From assembly GCF_047946665.1 (NCBI RefSeq), contig NZ_CP172312.1, positions 2,418,001 to 2,482,000 on the forward strand: a DNA stretch of 64,000 nt, in the 5' to 3' direction. The DNA is from Allohahella sp002354735. GTDB lineage: Bacteria; Pseudomonadota; Gammaproteobacteria; Pseudomonadales; Oleiphilaceae. Shown here piece after piece: positions 1-8,720 of this stretch (position 1 is its first letter; every line of letters starts with the position of its first letter). Made by a program: the position numbers and the translations under genes. The notes below the pieces were generated by a model that saw only the letters and a list, made by a program, of their open reading frames with translations, searched no databases and had not been told where the DNA came from.

Positions 1-593
1 GGTTTTCTGCGCTGCGCTCACCTGGTTCTCCAGCCAACTCCAGACAAAGGCACTGACGCACTCAGCAGCGGACATGCACCACAGTCGACCACTCACTGCA
101 AACAGGACGGGCCAGGCAAAGCCAGCAAGTTCGTTCGACAGACCAACCCGAGGTGCGCGGTGTGCCCTGAGTCCATCAGCCGCATCACTGTTATCCTGAT
201 CGGCATTCTGGCTCAGCAGGCGCGCCAAAGTACCGGCGAGCTGGCGATCCTCAGCGAGCAGCTCACTGGTCTCGCGCAGGGCAAGCACGCGCGCTGAAAG
301 CATCAGCAGTTCGACACCACAGGTGGTGAGAAGCTGCTCGAGAGGAGCCAGTGCGCCGATGGCATCATCACTGGCCGGAACCGCATGCTTCAGCATGAGC
401 CGCGTTGCAATGTGTATGACAGGCAGATCCAGCCTCGCGAGCCCATCTTCCAGCGTGGCCGACAGCCAGTCTGCAAGCGTCTGCCGATCCTTGACCCAGC
501 CAAGTTCAATAGCGCTTTCCAGCCCCTGGGACCAGGCGAAGCCGCCAACAGGCAGTGCCGGACTGGCGAGATACATCATGGCGAAGCGCGCTG

Positions 594-597
<4 letters not shown>
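1..597 (-). CDS. ureF: Urease accessory protein UreF (3' end outside window)
   Basis: UreF is part of the UreD-UreF-UreG chaperone complex that loads nickel into urease; in the family it gates the GTPase UreG. Reading the reverse strand gives a UreF-like start, with the hallmark block SPALPVGGFAWSQGLE at about residues 12-27, a later ETSELLAEDRQ block and a WSWLENQV block close to the window edge. About 199 codons are present; the family is about 220-230 long, so only the C-terminus is missing. The likely start is GTG at 597, which overlaps the ureE TGA stop by 4 bp (GTGA), implying translational coupling; ATG at 579 is an alternative. It is the last urease gene visible, and ureG is expected next outside the window. 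Confidence 0.9.
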
Positions 598-1124
<527 letters not shown>

Positions 1125-1148
1125 CACGCTGCTCTCGCTAATCAACTG

Positions 1149-2858
1149 CTAAAAGAGGAAATATCGCTGCGCCAGCGGCAACTCGCTTGCTGGCTCGCAG
1201 GTCAGCAGCACGCCGTCGGCCCTGACCTCATAGGTTTGGGCATCGACCTCGATCCGTGGTGTCGCGTCATTGAGTATCATGTCGGACTTGCGCAACTGCC
1301 GTACCCGCTTGCAAGCCGACAAGGTCTTGTTCAGCTTCAAACGCTTGGCGAGGTCCGATTCGAGTGAAAGCTGGCTTACGAATGTCAATGATGTCGCCGC
1401 GATTGCGCCCCCAAAGCTGCCGAACATCGGGCGGTAGTGCACGGGCTGCGGTGTCGGAATCGACGCATTGGGATCACCCATCGCCGCGCCGGCAATCATT
1501 CCGCCCTTGACGATCAGGCTCGGTTTGACGCCAAAAAACGCGGGTCGCCATACAACCAGATCAGCGAGCTTGCCTACCTCTACCGATCCAACCTCGTGAG
1601 CGATACCGTGGGTGATGGCGGGATTGATCGTATACTTGGCAATATAACGCCTGATTCGCATATTGTCGGCGCCGGAGCCCTCGTCTGCTTTCAGCTCTCC
1701 GCACTGGACCTTCATCTTGTGCGCCGTCTGCCAGGTACGACTGATCACCTCGCCGACCCGGCCCATCGCCTGAGAATCCGACGAGATCATGGAGAACACG
1801 CCGAGATCGTGCAAAATGTCTTCAGCGGCAATAGTCTCCTTGCGAATCCTCGAATCAGCGAAGGCAACATCCTCAGGAATAGCAGGATCCAGATGGTGAC
1901 AGACCATTAGCATATCGAGATGTTCATCGATGGTGTTGATGGTGTAAGGCCGCGTGGGGTTGGTCGACGACGGTAGTATGTTCGAAAGGCCAGCGATCTT
2001 GATGATATCCGGTGCGTGGCCGCCACCCGCACCTTCTGTGTGGTAGGTATGGATACAGCGATCACCGATGGCCTTGATGGTGTCTTCCACGAAGCCCGAC
2101 TCGTTCAGCGTGTCGGTGTGGATGGCCACCTGTACGTCATGCCGTTCAGCTACGTCGAGACAGTTATCGATAGAGGCTGGCGTCGTCCCCCAATCTTCGT
2201 GCAGCTTGAGTCCGCATGCGCCAGCCTGCAGCTGCTCGACCAGCGGCTCTGGCAGGCTCGCATTGCCCTTGCCGAGGAAACCAAAGTTCATCGGAAAAGC
2301 TTCGGCCGCCTGCAGCATTCTGCTGATATGCCAGGGACCCGGCGTACAGGTCGTGGCTTTCGTACCGGTGGCAGGACCGGTTCCGCCACCAAGCATGGTC
2401 GTGATTCCGGACATCAGGGCTTCTTCGATCTGTTGCGGACAGATGAAATGAATATGCGCGTCGATGGCACCAGCTGTCACGATCTGACCTTCACCGGCGA
2501 TTATTTCAGTTCCCGCACCGATAGCGATGGTGACACCAGTCTGGGTATCAGGATTCCCGGCCTTGCCGATGCCGCTGATGCGACCAGCCTTGATACCGAT
2601 ATCCGCCTTGACGATGCCCCAGTGATCGATGATGAGCGCGTTGGTGATCACGGTATCAGCCACATAGTTGCTCGTTAGCTGACTTTGTCCCTGTCCATCC
2701 CTGATAACTTTGCCGCCGCCGAACTTGACCTCGTCGCCATAGCAGGTGAAGTCCTGCTCGACCCTGGCCCAGAGCTCGGTATCAGCCAACCTGACGCAGT
2801 CACCTGTGGTGGGACCGAACATCTCGGCGTAGCCTTGTCTGGAAACGGATCGTGTCAT
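1149..2858 (-). CDS. ureC: Urease subunit alpha (catalytic)
   Basis: This is the catalytic subunit of urease, which hydrolyses urea to ammonia and carbamate at a di-nickel centre. At 569 residues it has the usual family length. Visible signatures are the N-terminal FGPTTGDCVRLADTEL, the metal-binding HIHFICPQQ, Lys218 in GLKLHEDWG (the lysine that is carbamylated to bridge the two nickels), HTDTLNESGF, the flap sequence MVCHHLD with the catalytic His, and the Asp in AFADSRIR. No key residue is missing, so it should be active. ATG 2858 directly follows the ureB TAG with no gap, which indicates coupling with ureB. Confidence 0.98.
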   Translation of the reverse strand: MTRSVSRQGYAEMFGPTTGDCVRLADTELWARVEQDFTCYGDEVKFGGGKVIRDGQGQSQLTSNYVADTVITNALIIDHWGIVKADIGIKAGRISGIGKAGNPDTQTGVTIAIGAGTEIIAGEGQIVTAGAIDAHIHFICPQQIEEALMSGITTMLGGGTGPATGTKATTCTPGPWHISRMLQAAEAFPMNFGFLGKGNASLPEPLVEQLQAGACGLKLHEDWGTTPASIDNCLDVAERHDVQVAIHTDTLNESGFVEDTIKAIGDRCIHTYHTEGAGGGHAPDIIKIAGLSNILPSSTNPTRPYTINTIDEHLDMLMVCHHLDPAIPEDVAFADSRIRKETIAAEDILHDLGVFSMISSDSQAMGRVGEVISRTWQTAHKMKVQCGELKADEGSGADNMRIRRYIAKYTINPAITHGIAHEVGSVEVGKLADLVVWRPAFFGVKPSLIVKGGMIAGAAMGDPNASIPTPQPVHYRPMFGSFGGAIAATSLTFVSQLSLESDLAKRLKLNKTLSACKRVRQLRKSDMILNDATPRIEVDAQTYEVRADGVLLTCEPASELPLAQRYFLF

Positions 2859-3164
2859 CTAGAGCGCTCCCATAATATCGCCGCGGAAGCCGTAGATTTC
2901 GAGCTTGCCCGCGTATTCGACCAGTTCTACCTCACGTCTCTGACCTGGCTCGAATCGAATGGCCGTACCAGCGGGAAGATTGGGGCGCATACCCCGCGCT
3001 TTGGCACGGTCGAAATCCAGAGCAGGGTTTGCTTCGAAGAAATGATAATGGGAACCAATCTGAACGGGTCGGTCGCCATGATTGATTACACTGACGATGC
3101 AGGTTTTTCGGCCTTCATTCAGCACGATGTCGCCCTCGGCAAGGCGGTACTCTCCCGGTATCAT
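2859..3164 (-). CDS. ureB: Urease subunit beta
   Basis: Structural beta subunit of urease, assembling with UreA and UreC into the cytoplasmic (alpha-beta-gamma)3 enzyme. The 101-residue protein begins MIPGEYRLAEGDIVLNEGR and carries IGSHYHFFEANPALDF and the C-terminal KLEIYGFRG, all strongly conserved in UreB. Length is typical. UreA, UreB and UreC are separate polypeptides here, as in most bacteria and unlike the fused Helicobacter form. The gene lies 39 bp after ureA and abuts ureC. Confidence 0.97.
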   Translation of the reverse strand: MIPGEYRLAEGDIVLNEGRKTCIVSVINHGDRPVQIGSHYHFFEANPALDFDRAKARGMRPNLPAGTAIRFEPGQRREVELVEYAGKLEIYGFRGDIMGAL

Positions 3165-3203
3165 AAAAAGCTCCTGAGCTGGCCTGGACGCAAAGGCTTG
3201 AAA

Positions 3204-3506
3204 CTAGCGGATGGGATCATGAACGGTCACCAGCTTCGTGCCGTCCGGAAAGGTCGCCTCCACCTGAACGTCGTGGATCATGTCAGCAATGCCATCCATG
3301 ACATCATCGACACTCAACAGGGTTTGACCGTAACTCATCAGCTCTGCCACCGTCCTGCCATCGCGTGCCCCCTCCATGATGGCTGCACTCAGATAAGCGA
3401 TTGCCTCCGGGTAGTTCAGTTTCAGCCCCCTGGCCTTGCGACGTTCCGCCAGTAGCGCGGCAGTGAAAACAAGCAGCTTGTCTTTTTCTCGGGGACTGAG
3501 ATCCAT
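3204..3506 (-). CDS. ureA: Urease subunit gamma
   Basis: Structural gamma subunit of urease. The 100-residue product starts MDLSPREKDKLLVFTAALLAERR and contains LNYPEAIAYLSAAIMEGARDG and the C-terminal TFPDGTKLVTVHDPI, which are diagnostic for UreA. Length equals the family norm. It is separated from ureD by about 180 bp (3507-3687). I see no gene in that gap; it could hold a second promoter for the structural genes, but I cannot point to clear promoter hexamers. Confidence 0.97.
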   Translation of the reverse strand: MDLSPREKDKLLVFTAALLAERRKARGLKLNYPEAIAYLSAAIMEGARDGRTVAELMSYGQTLLSVDDVMDGIADMIHDVQVEATFPDGTKLVTVHDPIR

Positions 3507-3687
3507 TTAGAACTTCCTGATGACGTTTTGGCCCGGACTGGGGACCAGCAAAAGCGAACATTATCAAGTCATGCAGACCCTGACCAGAAACAATCCACCG
3601 GTGACCATACGATACGCAGAAAAGACCAAAAGCCTGATCATTCATGCACTTAAACGGTGCGAGAGCCTCATTTTGGTGCAACCGGAG

Positions 3688-4680
3688 TCACGTTGCCCAT
3701 ATTCGCGGCGGCACTGCTACACAGCCGAGCAGACGCGGCCGGAGCTGATGCCACATCAGATCAAACAAGGCAGTCGCTTCACCGCTTTCGTGCCCCAGAT
3801 ATCGACAAATGAGCAGGCCAGGTTTGCTCGTTAACGCAAGGCAGGCAGTGCTATCCGGGAAAGCTGCATCAATAGTCCCTCGAAGCTCATCGAGTAGACT
3901 TGCATGAACCGCGCCAGTAAAGCTGTCGAGCTGGGCCGACTGGAAACCGTGTACCAGTAGGCTTCCAGTGACGCTGAATTCGCCCATTTGAGCCCGATTC
4001 CGCATATTGTCCGAATGGATGGCGATCCGCTCCTCGTGGATGGGGCTGCCTTCGGCTGTCATCAGTCGCAGCCTCTGCCGCAGGAAACTATGTGCAGACT
4101 CGTCGAAGGGAATACCGCTTGCTGGTCGACCAAGACAGCTAATCTCCCGGTAGAACAGAGCGGATCCTTCGTGAAGAATGATTTCGGTATCGAAGTCCGC
4201 CCTGCTTCCGGCAAAGAAGATGTTCTCCAGCGGTAGCCATTCGAGCGTGGCACCACTTGCCACTTCAAGCTTCAGCTTCTGTCGCTGAGGCACCTGCCGC
4301 TCGTCTACACGGTAGATTCTGGTGGCCGAGGTCGTGGTGATAAGCGCTCGGGCATCGTGTGCGACAGTGATATTGATTGCCAACCGGTCGCCGCTGACGA
4401 TACCGCCGGGCGGGTGCAAAATGTAGCTATGACAAACTGCGGGAGGCAGCCGGTCGGCCTTCGCTGGCATTTCAGGATAGAAGCCGCGCTGCACTTTAAG
4501 TGGCCCGCATACCGAAAGCAGATCGGCTACGGTTTTCCGGCCGCTGCGATCTGGCCTGTAGCGCATATGCAATTCGGCCAGCCAGCTCCTTTCGACCAGT
4601 TCGGGTTCGGCTGGCACTGGCGTGGCGCTGGAACCAGATTTCACAATGGCCGCATTCATGGCCAGCCCGCTGTTCGTCAT
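3688..4680 (-). CDS. ureD: Urease accessory protein UreD
   Basis: UreD (UreH in some species) binds the urease apoenzyme and, with UreF and UreG, forms the nickel-loading complex. The protein has the family signature FYPEMPAKADRLPPAVCHSYILHPPGG at about residues 67-93 (split here by family-typical variation), followed by GDRLAINITVAHDARALITTTSATRIYR. The C-terminus (KPGLLICRYLGHESGEATALF) is also typical. At 330 residues it is longer than the usual 270-290; the first 30 or so residues look non-conserved, so an internal Met (residue 7) could be the real start. It is the first gene of the operon; the 73 bp up to the divergent yciH gene must carry its promoter. Confidence 0.93.
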   Translation of the reverse strand: MTNSGLAMNAAIVKSGSSATPVPAEPELVERSWLAELHMRYRPDRSGRKTVADLLSVCGPLKVQRGFYPEMPAKADRLPPAVCHSYILHPPGGIVSGDRLAINITVAHDARALITTTSATRIYRVDERQVPQRQKLKLEVASGATLEWLPLENIFFAGSRADFDTEIILHEGSALFYREISCLGRPASGIPFDESAHSFLRQRLRLMTAEGSPIHEERIAIHSDNMRNRAQMGEFSVTGSLLVHGFQSAQLDSFTGAVHASLLDELRGTIDAAFPDSTACLALTSKPGLLICRYLGHESGEATALFDLMWHQLRPRLLGCVAVPPRIWAT

Positions 4681-4753
4681 CAGTTTTCCTTAAGCACGAC
4701 AGAAATTTACTATGTTAGAATCTGCGGTCCGATAGTCGTCAGAAAGCCAAGTG

Positions 4754-5095
4754 ATGTCAAAGAATTCAAGACTGGTCTATAGCACCGATCAAGGGCGTAT
4801 GTGCCCTGAATGTGAGCAGCCTCTGGAGCAGTGCGCCTGTGGCGAGACGCCCCCGCCAGCTGCGGACTTCGTTCTCCTCTCGCTCGACACCAAGGGGCGC
4901 AAGGGTAAGGGCGTGACGATCGTCAAAGGCCTTGGCCTCGACCGCAGTGCGCTGGACAAGCTGGCAAAACAGATGAAGAAGCAGTGCGGCGTCGGTGGCA
5001 GCGTAAAGGACTGGACGATTGAAATGCAGGGCGACCAGCGTGGCAAGCTGACCGCCTTGCTCGAAGCGCTCAGCTATCGCGTCAAGGTCCGCTAA
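4754..5095 (+). CDS. yciH: SUI1/eIF1-like translation factor YciH
   Basis: Small cytoplasmic protein of the SUI1/eIF1 family; E. coli YciH takes part in start-site fidelity and stress translation, although its bacterial role is not essential. The 113-residue product has a Cys-rich N-terminus (CPECEQPLEQCACG, about residues 18-31) that could bind a metal. The SUI1 fold follows, with KGRKGKGVTIVKGL and KQCGVGGSVKDWTIEMQGDQ in the C-terminal half, both diagnostic. ATG 4754 is chosen over GTG 4751 because the Met-Ser start and the upstream AGAAAG spacing fit better. It is divergent from ureD and followed by a 141 bp intergenic region. Confidence 0.92.
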   Translation: MSKNSRLVYSTDQGRMCPECEQPLEQCACGETPPPAADFVLLSLDTKGRKGKGVTIVKGLGLDRSALDKLAKQMKKQCGVGGSVKDWTIEMQGDQRGKLTALLEALSYRVKVR

Positions 5096-5108
5096 GGCGA
5101 CCCGTTCG

Positions 5109-5122
5109 AATTGTAAACAATT
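5109..5122. promoter_or_regulatory. Inverted repeat upstream of the three-gene cassette
   Basis: AATTG-TAAA-CAATT forms a 5-4-5 inverted repeat 14 bp after the yciH stop. Downstream, at about 5167-5172, TATAGT resembles a -10 box, placing the palindrome near or above a promoter for the 5237 gene. An operator role is an inference; no matching regulator is next to it. Confidence 0.25.
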
Positions 5123-5236
5123 GCAAAATCATAAGGCCTCTGGCTCTCCTGCCTGAGGCTTCACTGTATAGTATCGGCTGATCAATTCTCAGGCGCCGGC
5201 AGTGAACTCTACCAGAAACAGCGGCTGCTAAATCCG

Positions 5237-5890
5237 ATGGATGGCAGCGTGAAAACGTGTTTTATCGCACTACTGCTTATCGCCAGCCAATACAGTCTCG
5301 CCTCGGAAGCAGAAATCGCAGCCTCTGCCACAAACCTGCTCCCCATTGACGGGCAGATCGTGCCCTATGTGATGTCCTCGCCGCAGACCAGCCCATCGAA
5401 TGCCGGTGCGGCGTTCCCCGTTCAGCCCTGCTATCGCGCTAGCGCAACAGAAACTGCCAGCGTTCCGTCTTCAGCCTTCCACCATTTGTTCGAGCCATCC
5501 CTTTCGAGTTATTGGCCCGGGCTGAACGGCAGCGTATGGATCAGTCGCAGCGAAAATCAGCTCTTTGCGCTCCGTGATCTTCGGGTGCTACGAGATAACC
5601 TGGCCGCCGTTGGCCAGCCCCGGCTCAGTCTCTACGACGCGGCCGGCATTACGCTTCTGAGCGAAGATATGCTGAACCTGCATGCACTGGAAACGAGCAA
5701 GGGCCTGCTCCTGACGGCTCATTTCAGGACAGATTCCGCTCTGAAGTGCATCGATATCCTGATGGCAAAGCACTCGCAGGCAGAGGCCCGGGGCAGCCGG
5801 CTCTATTTCAGCAAGGACGGCACTCTCTATACCAAAACTCTTGAATTCCGACGTCTCATGTCGGCGAGCGCAAAGGCATGGCAGCAATGA
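5237..5890 (+). CDS. Exported protein of unknown function, first gene of a three-gene unit
   Basis: I do not recognise this family. The 217-residue product begins with a charged start and a hydrophobic stretch (CFIALLLIASQYSLASEA, about residues 8-25) that looks like a cleavable signal peptide, so the mature protein is probably periplasmic. Two cysteines remain in the mature part, one in QPCYRAS and one in LKCIDIL, and could form a disulfide. No enzymatic motif is visible. Its 3' end overlaps the start of the next gene by 13 bp, and the third gene overlaps the second by 4 bp, so the three are translated as a coupled set and probably act together at the inner membrane. Confidence 0.7.
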   Translation: MDGSVKTCFIALLLIASQYSLASEAEIAASATNLLPIDGQIVPYVMSSPQTSPSNAGAAFPVQPCYRASATETASVPSSAFHHLFEPSLSSYWPGLNGSVWISRSENQLFALRDLRVLRDNLAAVGQPRLSLYDAAGITLLSEDMLNLHALETSKGLLLTAHFRTDSALKCIDILMAKHSQAEARGSRLYFSKDGTLYTKTLEFRRLMSASAKAWQQ

Positions 5891-7455
5891 ATCTTTCCAC
5901 GGAACTCGTACTCTTCATCCACACCTATACGGTACCGCTTTCATTTGCGGCTGGGCTGCTATTCCTGCTGATGCTGATTCACTTCAGCAAAACGTTCGCC
6001 TTTGCCTGGCTAAAGTTACGGATTCACCTGCCGATCGTCGGCCTTTTGGCTCGACTATCGAAACAGCTAAACCAGGATTCCGCCAGCGGCTGGTTTCGGG
6101 CCGAACAGGCGCTTTGTCGAGCCTTCAGGCCTTTTGCTATAGACCTGGACAGGCGGATCAGCAGCTACGATCAGAGCGTCAGCTACCTGCGCAAGTGCCA
6201 GGAGCTCGGTCGTCAGCGGCTCAGCATCATGGGCTGGGGCGTCATTGCCGTCATGGTTTTTCTCGAAGCTATCGGCTTTTCCTATGTGTTGGCCGGCTAC
6301 ACCCTGCCTGGCGCCAGCGAAGCGCTCAAACAGCAGGGTGCCGTAGGCATTGCCTTACTGGTCTCAGTGCTACTGGTATACATGACCCATTACAGTGGAC
6401 ACGAGCTGCACCACAACGATCTGGTAAAGAAGATCCGCATCTGGTTTCGCCAGAGTGGCGCGAGTGCGGAACAGCTAGAGCCCAACACACAGGTCTCACT
6501 GGCCAATGAAGATGCCGATAACCATGAGCCTGCCTGGTGCCAGCTGCTGAATCGGGTGCCAACCAACGCTGATATCATGCCGAGTCATCGCATCACCATA
6601 GCTACAGTAATCATGGTGACGCTTATCGCCGTTGGCGCCACCTACGTTCGCGGCCAGGTGCTCGAGCAGGATAATCTGGAACAGCAGCGAGTCGAACCTT
6701 CACCAGTTACGACATCCACCGATCTCTACGCCGAGTTCTACCTGCCAGCAGAGCTCCAGAGTGAGCAACGCGCTATCGACTCACGACTTGATGACGAGAG
6801 TCGGCTCGCCGATCTGAAAGCCGGCTGGGGGACTTTTCTCGTGCTGGCAGTCATTTTCATATTTTTACAGATCCTCAGCATCATCATGGGCTACCGAACC
6901 GGCTTCGCGGCACGAGAGGCGGCGACCGCCCGGGCAAGCATTGGCCGTTTCAGAACGCGTCAGCACTTCCTTGAATTCCACGAGGCGAAGCGTACGAATG
7001 TCCTGATGGCCGCACAGGCAGCGCTGGAGCACCTGCAGACCACCATGCTCAAGCGCGCTGAAGCCCAGGGTGCGGCGCCAGATCTATTGCTACGATTACA
7101 GCAGGCTGGCGAGCGGACCTTTGAGAAATGGCTCGAGCGTGAGACCCTGCCTCGCCCGGGATACAGACCTGAAGATAGTGCCACCAGCCAGGAAGCCCCG
7201 GCCAGGGGCGGACTGCAGATCGTGCAGGCGCCCGGCTCCGGCGCAAACGCAGCCAATCAGCCTGATAGCATACTGCTGGACGAGGCAGAGATCGTCTCCT
7301 GGATGACACGTTTCGGCTGGAGCCGGGAACGCACGGTGTCTGCTCTGCTCAAGCACCGAACCCGTCAGTTTTCGGCGAGCGAGCTTTCCGAGAACGCTGA
7401 ATCTGACATGCTGCAAAACAAGCTTCCCTTCCGCAAAGGCAGGCCCAGACCGTGA
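5878..7455 (+). CDS. Polytopic inner-membrane protein of unknown function, second gene of the unit
   Basis: A 525-residue membrane protein without a family I can name. Hydrophobic segments lie at about residues 8-35, 115-142, 150-172, 235-260 and 315-340. Between and after them are long polar stretches, including a C-terminal cytoplasmic-looking region (about 345-525) rich in Ala, Arg and Gln that could be partly coiled coil. Its second half of transmembrane segments flanks a periplasmic-looking loop of about 55 residues. ATG 5878 overlaps the upstream gene by 13 bp; a second Met at residue 4 is an alternative start. Flanked by two exported proteins, it is the likely membrane anchor of a three-component complex, but the function is unknown. 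Confidence 0.75.
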   Translation: MAAMNLSTELVLFIHTYTVPLSFAAGLLFLLMLIHFSKTFAFAWLKLRIHLPIVGLLARLSKQLNQDSASGWFRAEQALCRAFRPFAIDLDRRISSYDQSVSYLRKCQELGRQRLSIMGWGVIAVMVFLEAIGFSYVLAGYTLPGASEALKQQGAVGIALLVSVLLVYMTHYSGHELHHNDLVKKIRIWFRQSGASAEQLEPNTQVSLANEDADNHEPAWCQLLNRVPTNADIMPSHRITIATVIMVTLIAVGATYVRGQVLEQDNLEQQRVEPSPVTTSTDLYAEFYLPAELQSEQRAIDSRLDDESRLADLKAGWGTFLVLAVIFIFLQILSIIMGYRTGFAAREAATARASIGRFRTRQHFLEFHEAKRTNVLMAAQAALEHLQTTMLKRAEAQGAAPDLLLRLQQAGERTFEKWLERETLPRPGYRPEDSATSQEAPARGGLQIVQAPGSGANAANQPDSILLDEAEIVSWMTRFGWSRERTVSALLKHRTRQFSASELSENAESDMLQNKLPFRKGRPRP

Positions 7456-8273
7456 ACAAAGTTTGGGTCTGCCTTCTACTGCTGGTCAGCCTTCAGGTCA
7501 GCGCCGATGCAAGGAACGACTTCAATTCATGTCGTGATCTGCTGAGCGAGTCATCGGCTGAGCCCACGTTATACCAGCGTGAGCTGTTCGTAATCGTCGA
7601 TCAGACTGTCAGACTCGACGTCGCACTCAAACGGCATGTTCACGCGACAGTGCACGAGTTCCTTCAGCCAGGCGACCGCATCACGCTGTTGACCTTCAGC
7701 GCCTATGCGCAGAGCCACTATGCTTCGATGCCCTTGAGCGGCGCTACCGATGCACTACTCGACGACGACACTCGTTACCACACCAGCCTGACATCACTGC
7801 GAAAATTCGATCGCTGCATGGCCAGACAGGGCGAAGTCGTTAGACGGCACATTGATATGGCGCTCAAGACAGCGCTCAACGGCGGCGACGATAGCCTGCC
7901 ACGAACGGAGGTGGCCGCCTCGCTGGCTGAGTTCGGCGCCAACGTCATAGCCAGATCGACAGCCAAACGGCGGGTGGTTCTGCTGGTATCGGACATGCTC
8001 GAGAATTCCTCGACCGCCAGTTTCTATCGGAATGGTGAGCTGGTTCAGCTGGATGTCGCGGCGGCAATGAAGACTACGGTAGCTTCCGGCGCCCTGAGCG
8101 ACTGGCAGGAGGCCGAGATCTTCATCATCGGCGCCGCCTACTCTCCACAAGGCGTATACCGCACCAGGCCTGTGCTGGAGAGCCTCAAGAAATTCTGGTC
8201 GATCTATCTGGAGAAATCGAATGCCAGGCTCGTGGGCTGGGGTCAGCCTGAGCTACTGGCACAGATTCCGTAA
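7452..8273 (+). CDS. VWA-like exported protein, third gene of the unit
   Basis: The 273-residue product has an N-terminal signal-like segment (VCLLLLVSLQVSADA) and then a fold resembling a von Willebrand factor A domain: a first strand FVIVDQTVRLD at about residues 46-56, GDRITLLTFSAYAQ at about 75-88, and RRVVLLVSDMLENSS at about 173-187. The canonical MIDAS DxSxS is not intact, reading Asp-Gln-Thr-Val-Arg, so metal-ion-dependent adhesion may be altered. The GTG start at 7452 overlaps the previous stop by 4 bp. VWA proteins beside membrane proteins often act in assembly or regulation of complexes; that role here is an inference. Confidence 0.75.
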   Translation: MNKVWVCLLLLVSLQVSADARNDFNSCRDLLSESSAEPTLYQRELFVIVDQTVRLDVALKRHVHATVHEFLQPGDRITLLTFSAYAQSHYASMPLSGATDALLDDDTRYHTSLTSLRKFDRCMARQGEVVRRHIDMALKTALNGGDDSLPRTEVAASLAEFGANVIARSTAKRRVVLLVSDMLENSSTASFYRNGELVQLDVAAAMKTTVASGALSDWQEAEIFIIGAAYSPQGVYRTRPVLESLKKFWSIYLEKSNARLVGWGQPELLAQIP

Positions 8274-8286
8274 TGATACGCCCAGG

Positions 8287-8604
8287 CTAATCCGCGTAGT
8301 AGGAACAGCAGTAGTCAGTGATTACCAGAACCTTGATATTGAATGCAGAGTTCGCGGGCACGTCGAATGCTTCGCCAGCCTTGTAAGTCACCCAGGTCGA
8401 CGCGTCCGGCATCTTGACCTCGACCTGACCGGCCTGAATTGCCATGTTCTCGCGCTGCTCGGTGCCAAAACGATATTCACCCGGCAGCATAACGCCGAGG
8501 GTCTTCTTTTCGCCATCTTCGAACAGGACGGTGTGGCTGATAACCTTACCGTCGAAATACACATTGGCTTTCTTCATCACACTAACGTTGTCGAACTGAC
8601 TCAT
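8287..8604 (-). CDS. ppnP: Pyrimidine/purine nucleoside phosphorylase PpnP
   Basis: PpnP (formerly YaiE, DUF1255) is a small cupin that phosphorolyses several nucleosides to base and ribose-1-phosphate, feeding nucleotide salvage in the cytoplasm. The product (105 residues) shows ANVYFDGKVISHTV, the central GVMLPGEYRFGTEQRE and FDVPANSAFNIKV, all conserved in the family. ATG 8604 is chosen because it gives the usual length and has a GGGAAAG site a few bases upstream; an open frame extends 34 codons further without conservation. It converges with the three-gene unit, separated by only 13 bp, and lies 116 bp before the start-side neighbour on its own strand. Confidence 0.93.
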   Translation of the reverse strand: MSQFDNVSVMKKANVYFDGKVISHTVLFEDGEKKTLGVMLPGEYRFGTEQRENMAIQAGQVEVKMPDASTWVTYKAGEAFDVPANSAFNIKVLVITDYCCSYYAD

Positions 8605-8720
8605 TTTACGCTTTCCCGGGTGGAGGTAAATTCGGCGAGAATGTAGCAGAGCGCTGCCTGGCTTGCCATCAAGATTGTGGCGTCTTTTGCGGCCGCTCAC
8701 GATCATGATGGCAGCGCCGC

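Noticed and set aside
2685..3455. 256-codon plus-strand frame opposite ureA-ureB
   Set aside because: Antisense to well-identified urease genes with no recognised family; arises from codon bias on the other strand.
4681..4753. Sigma54/NtrC promoter for the urease operon
   Set aside because: No GG-N10-GC element of acceptable match was seen in the 73 bp; promoter left unassigned.
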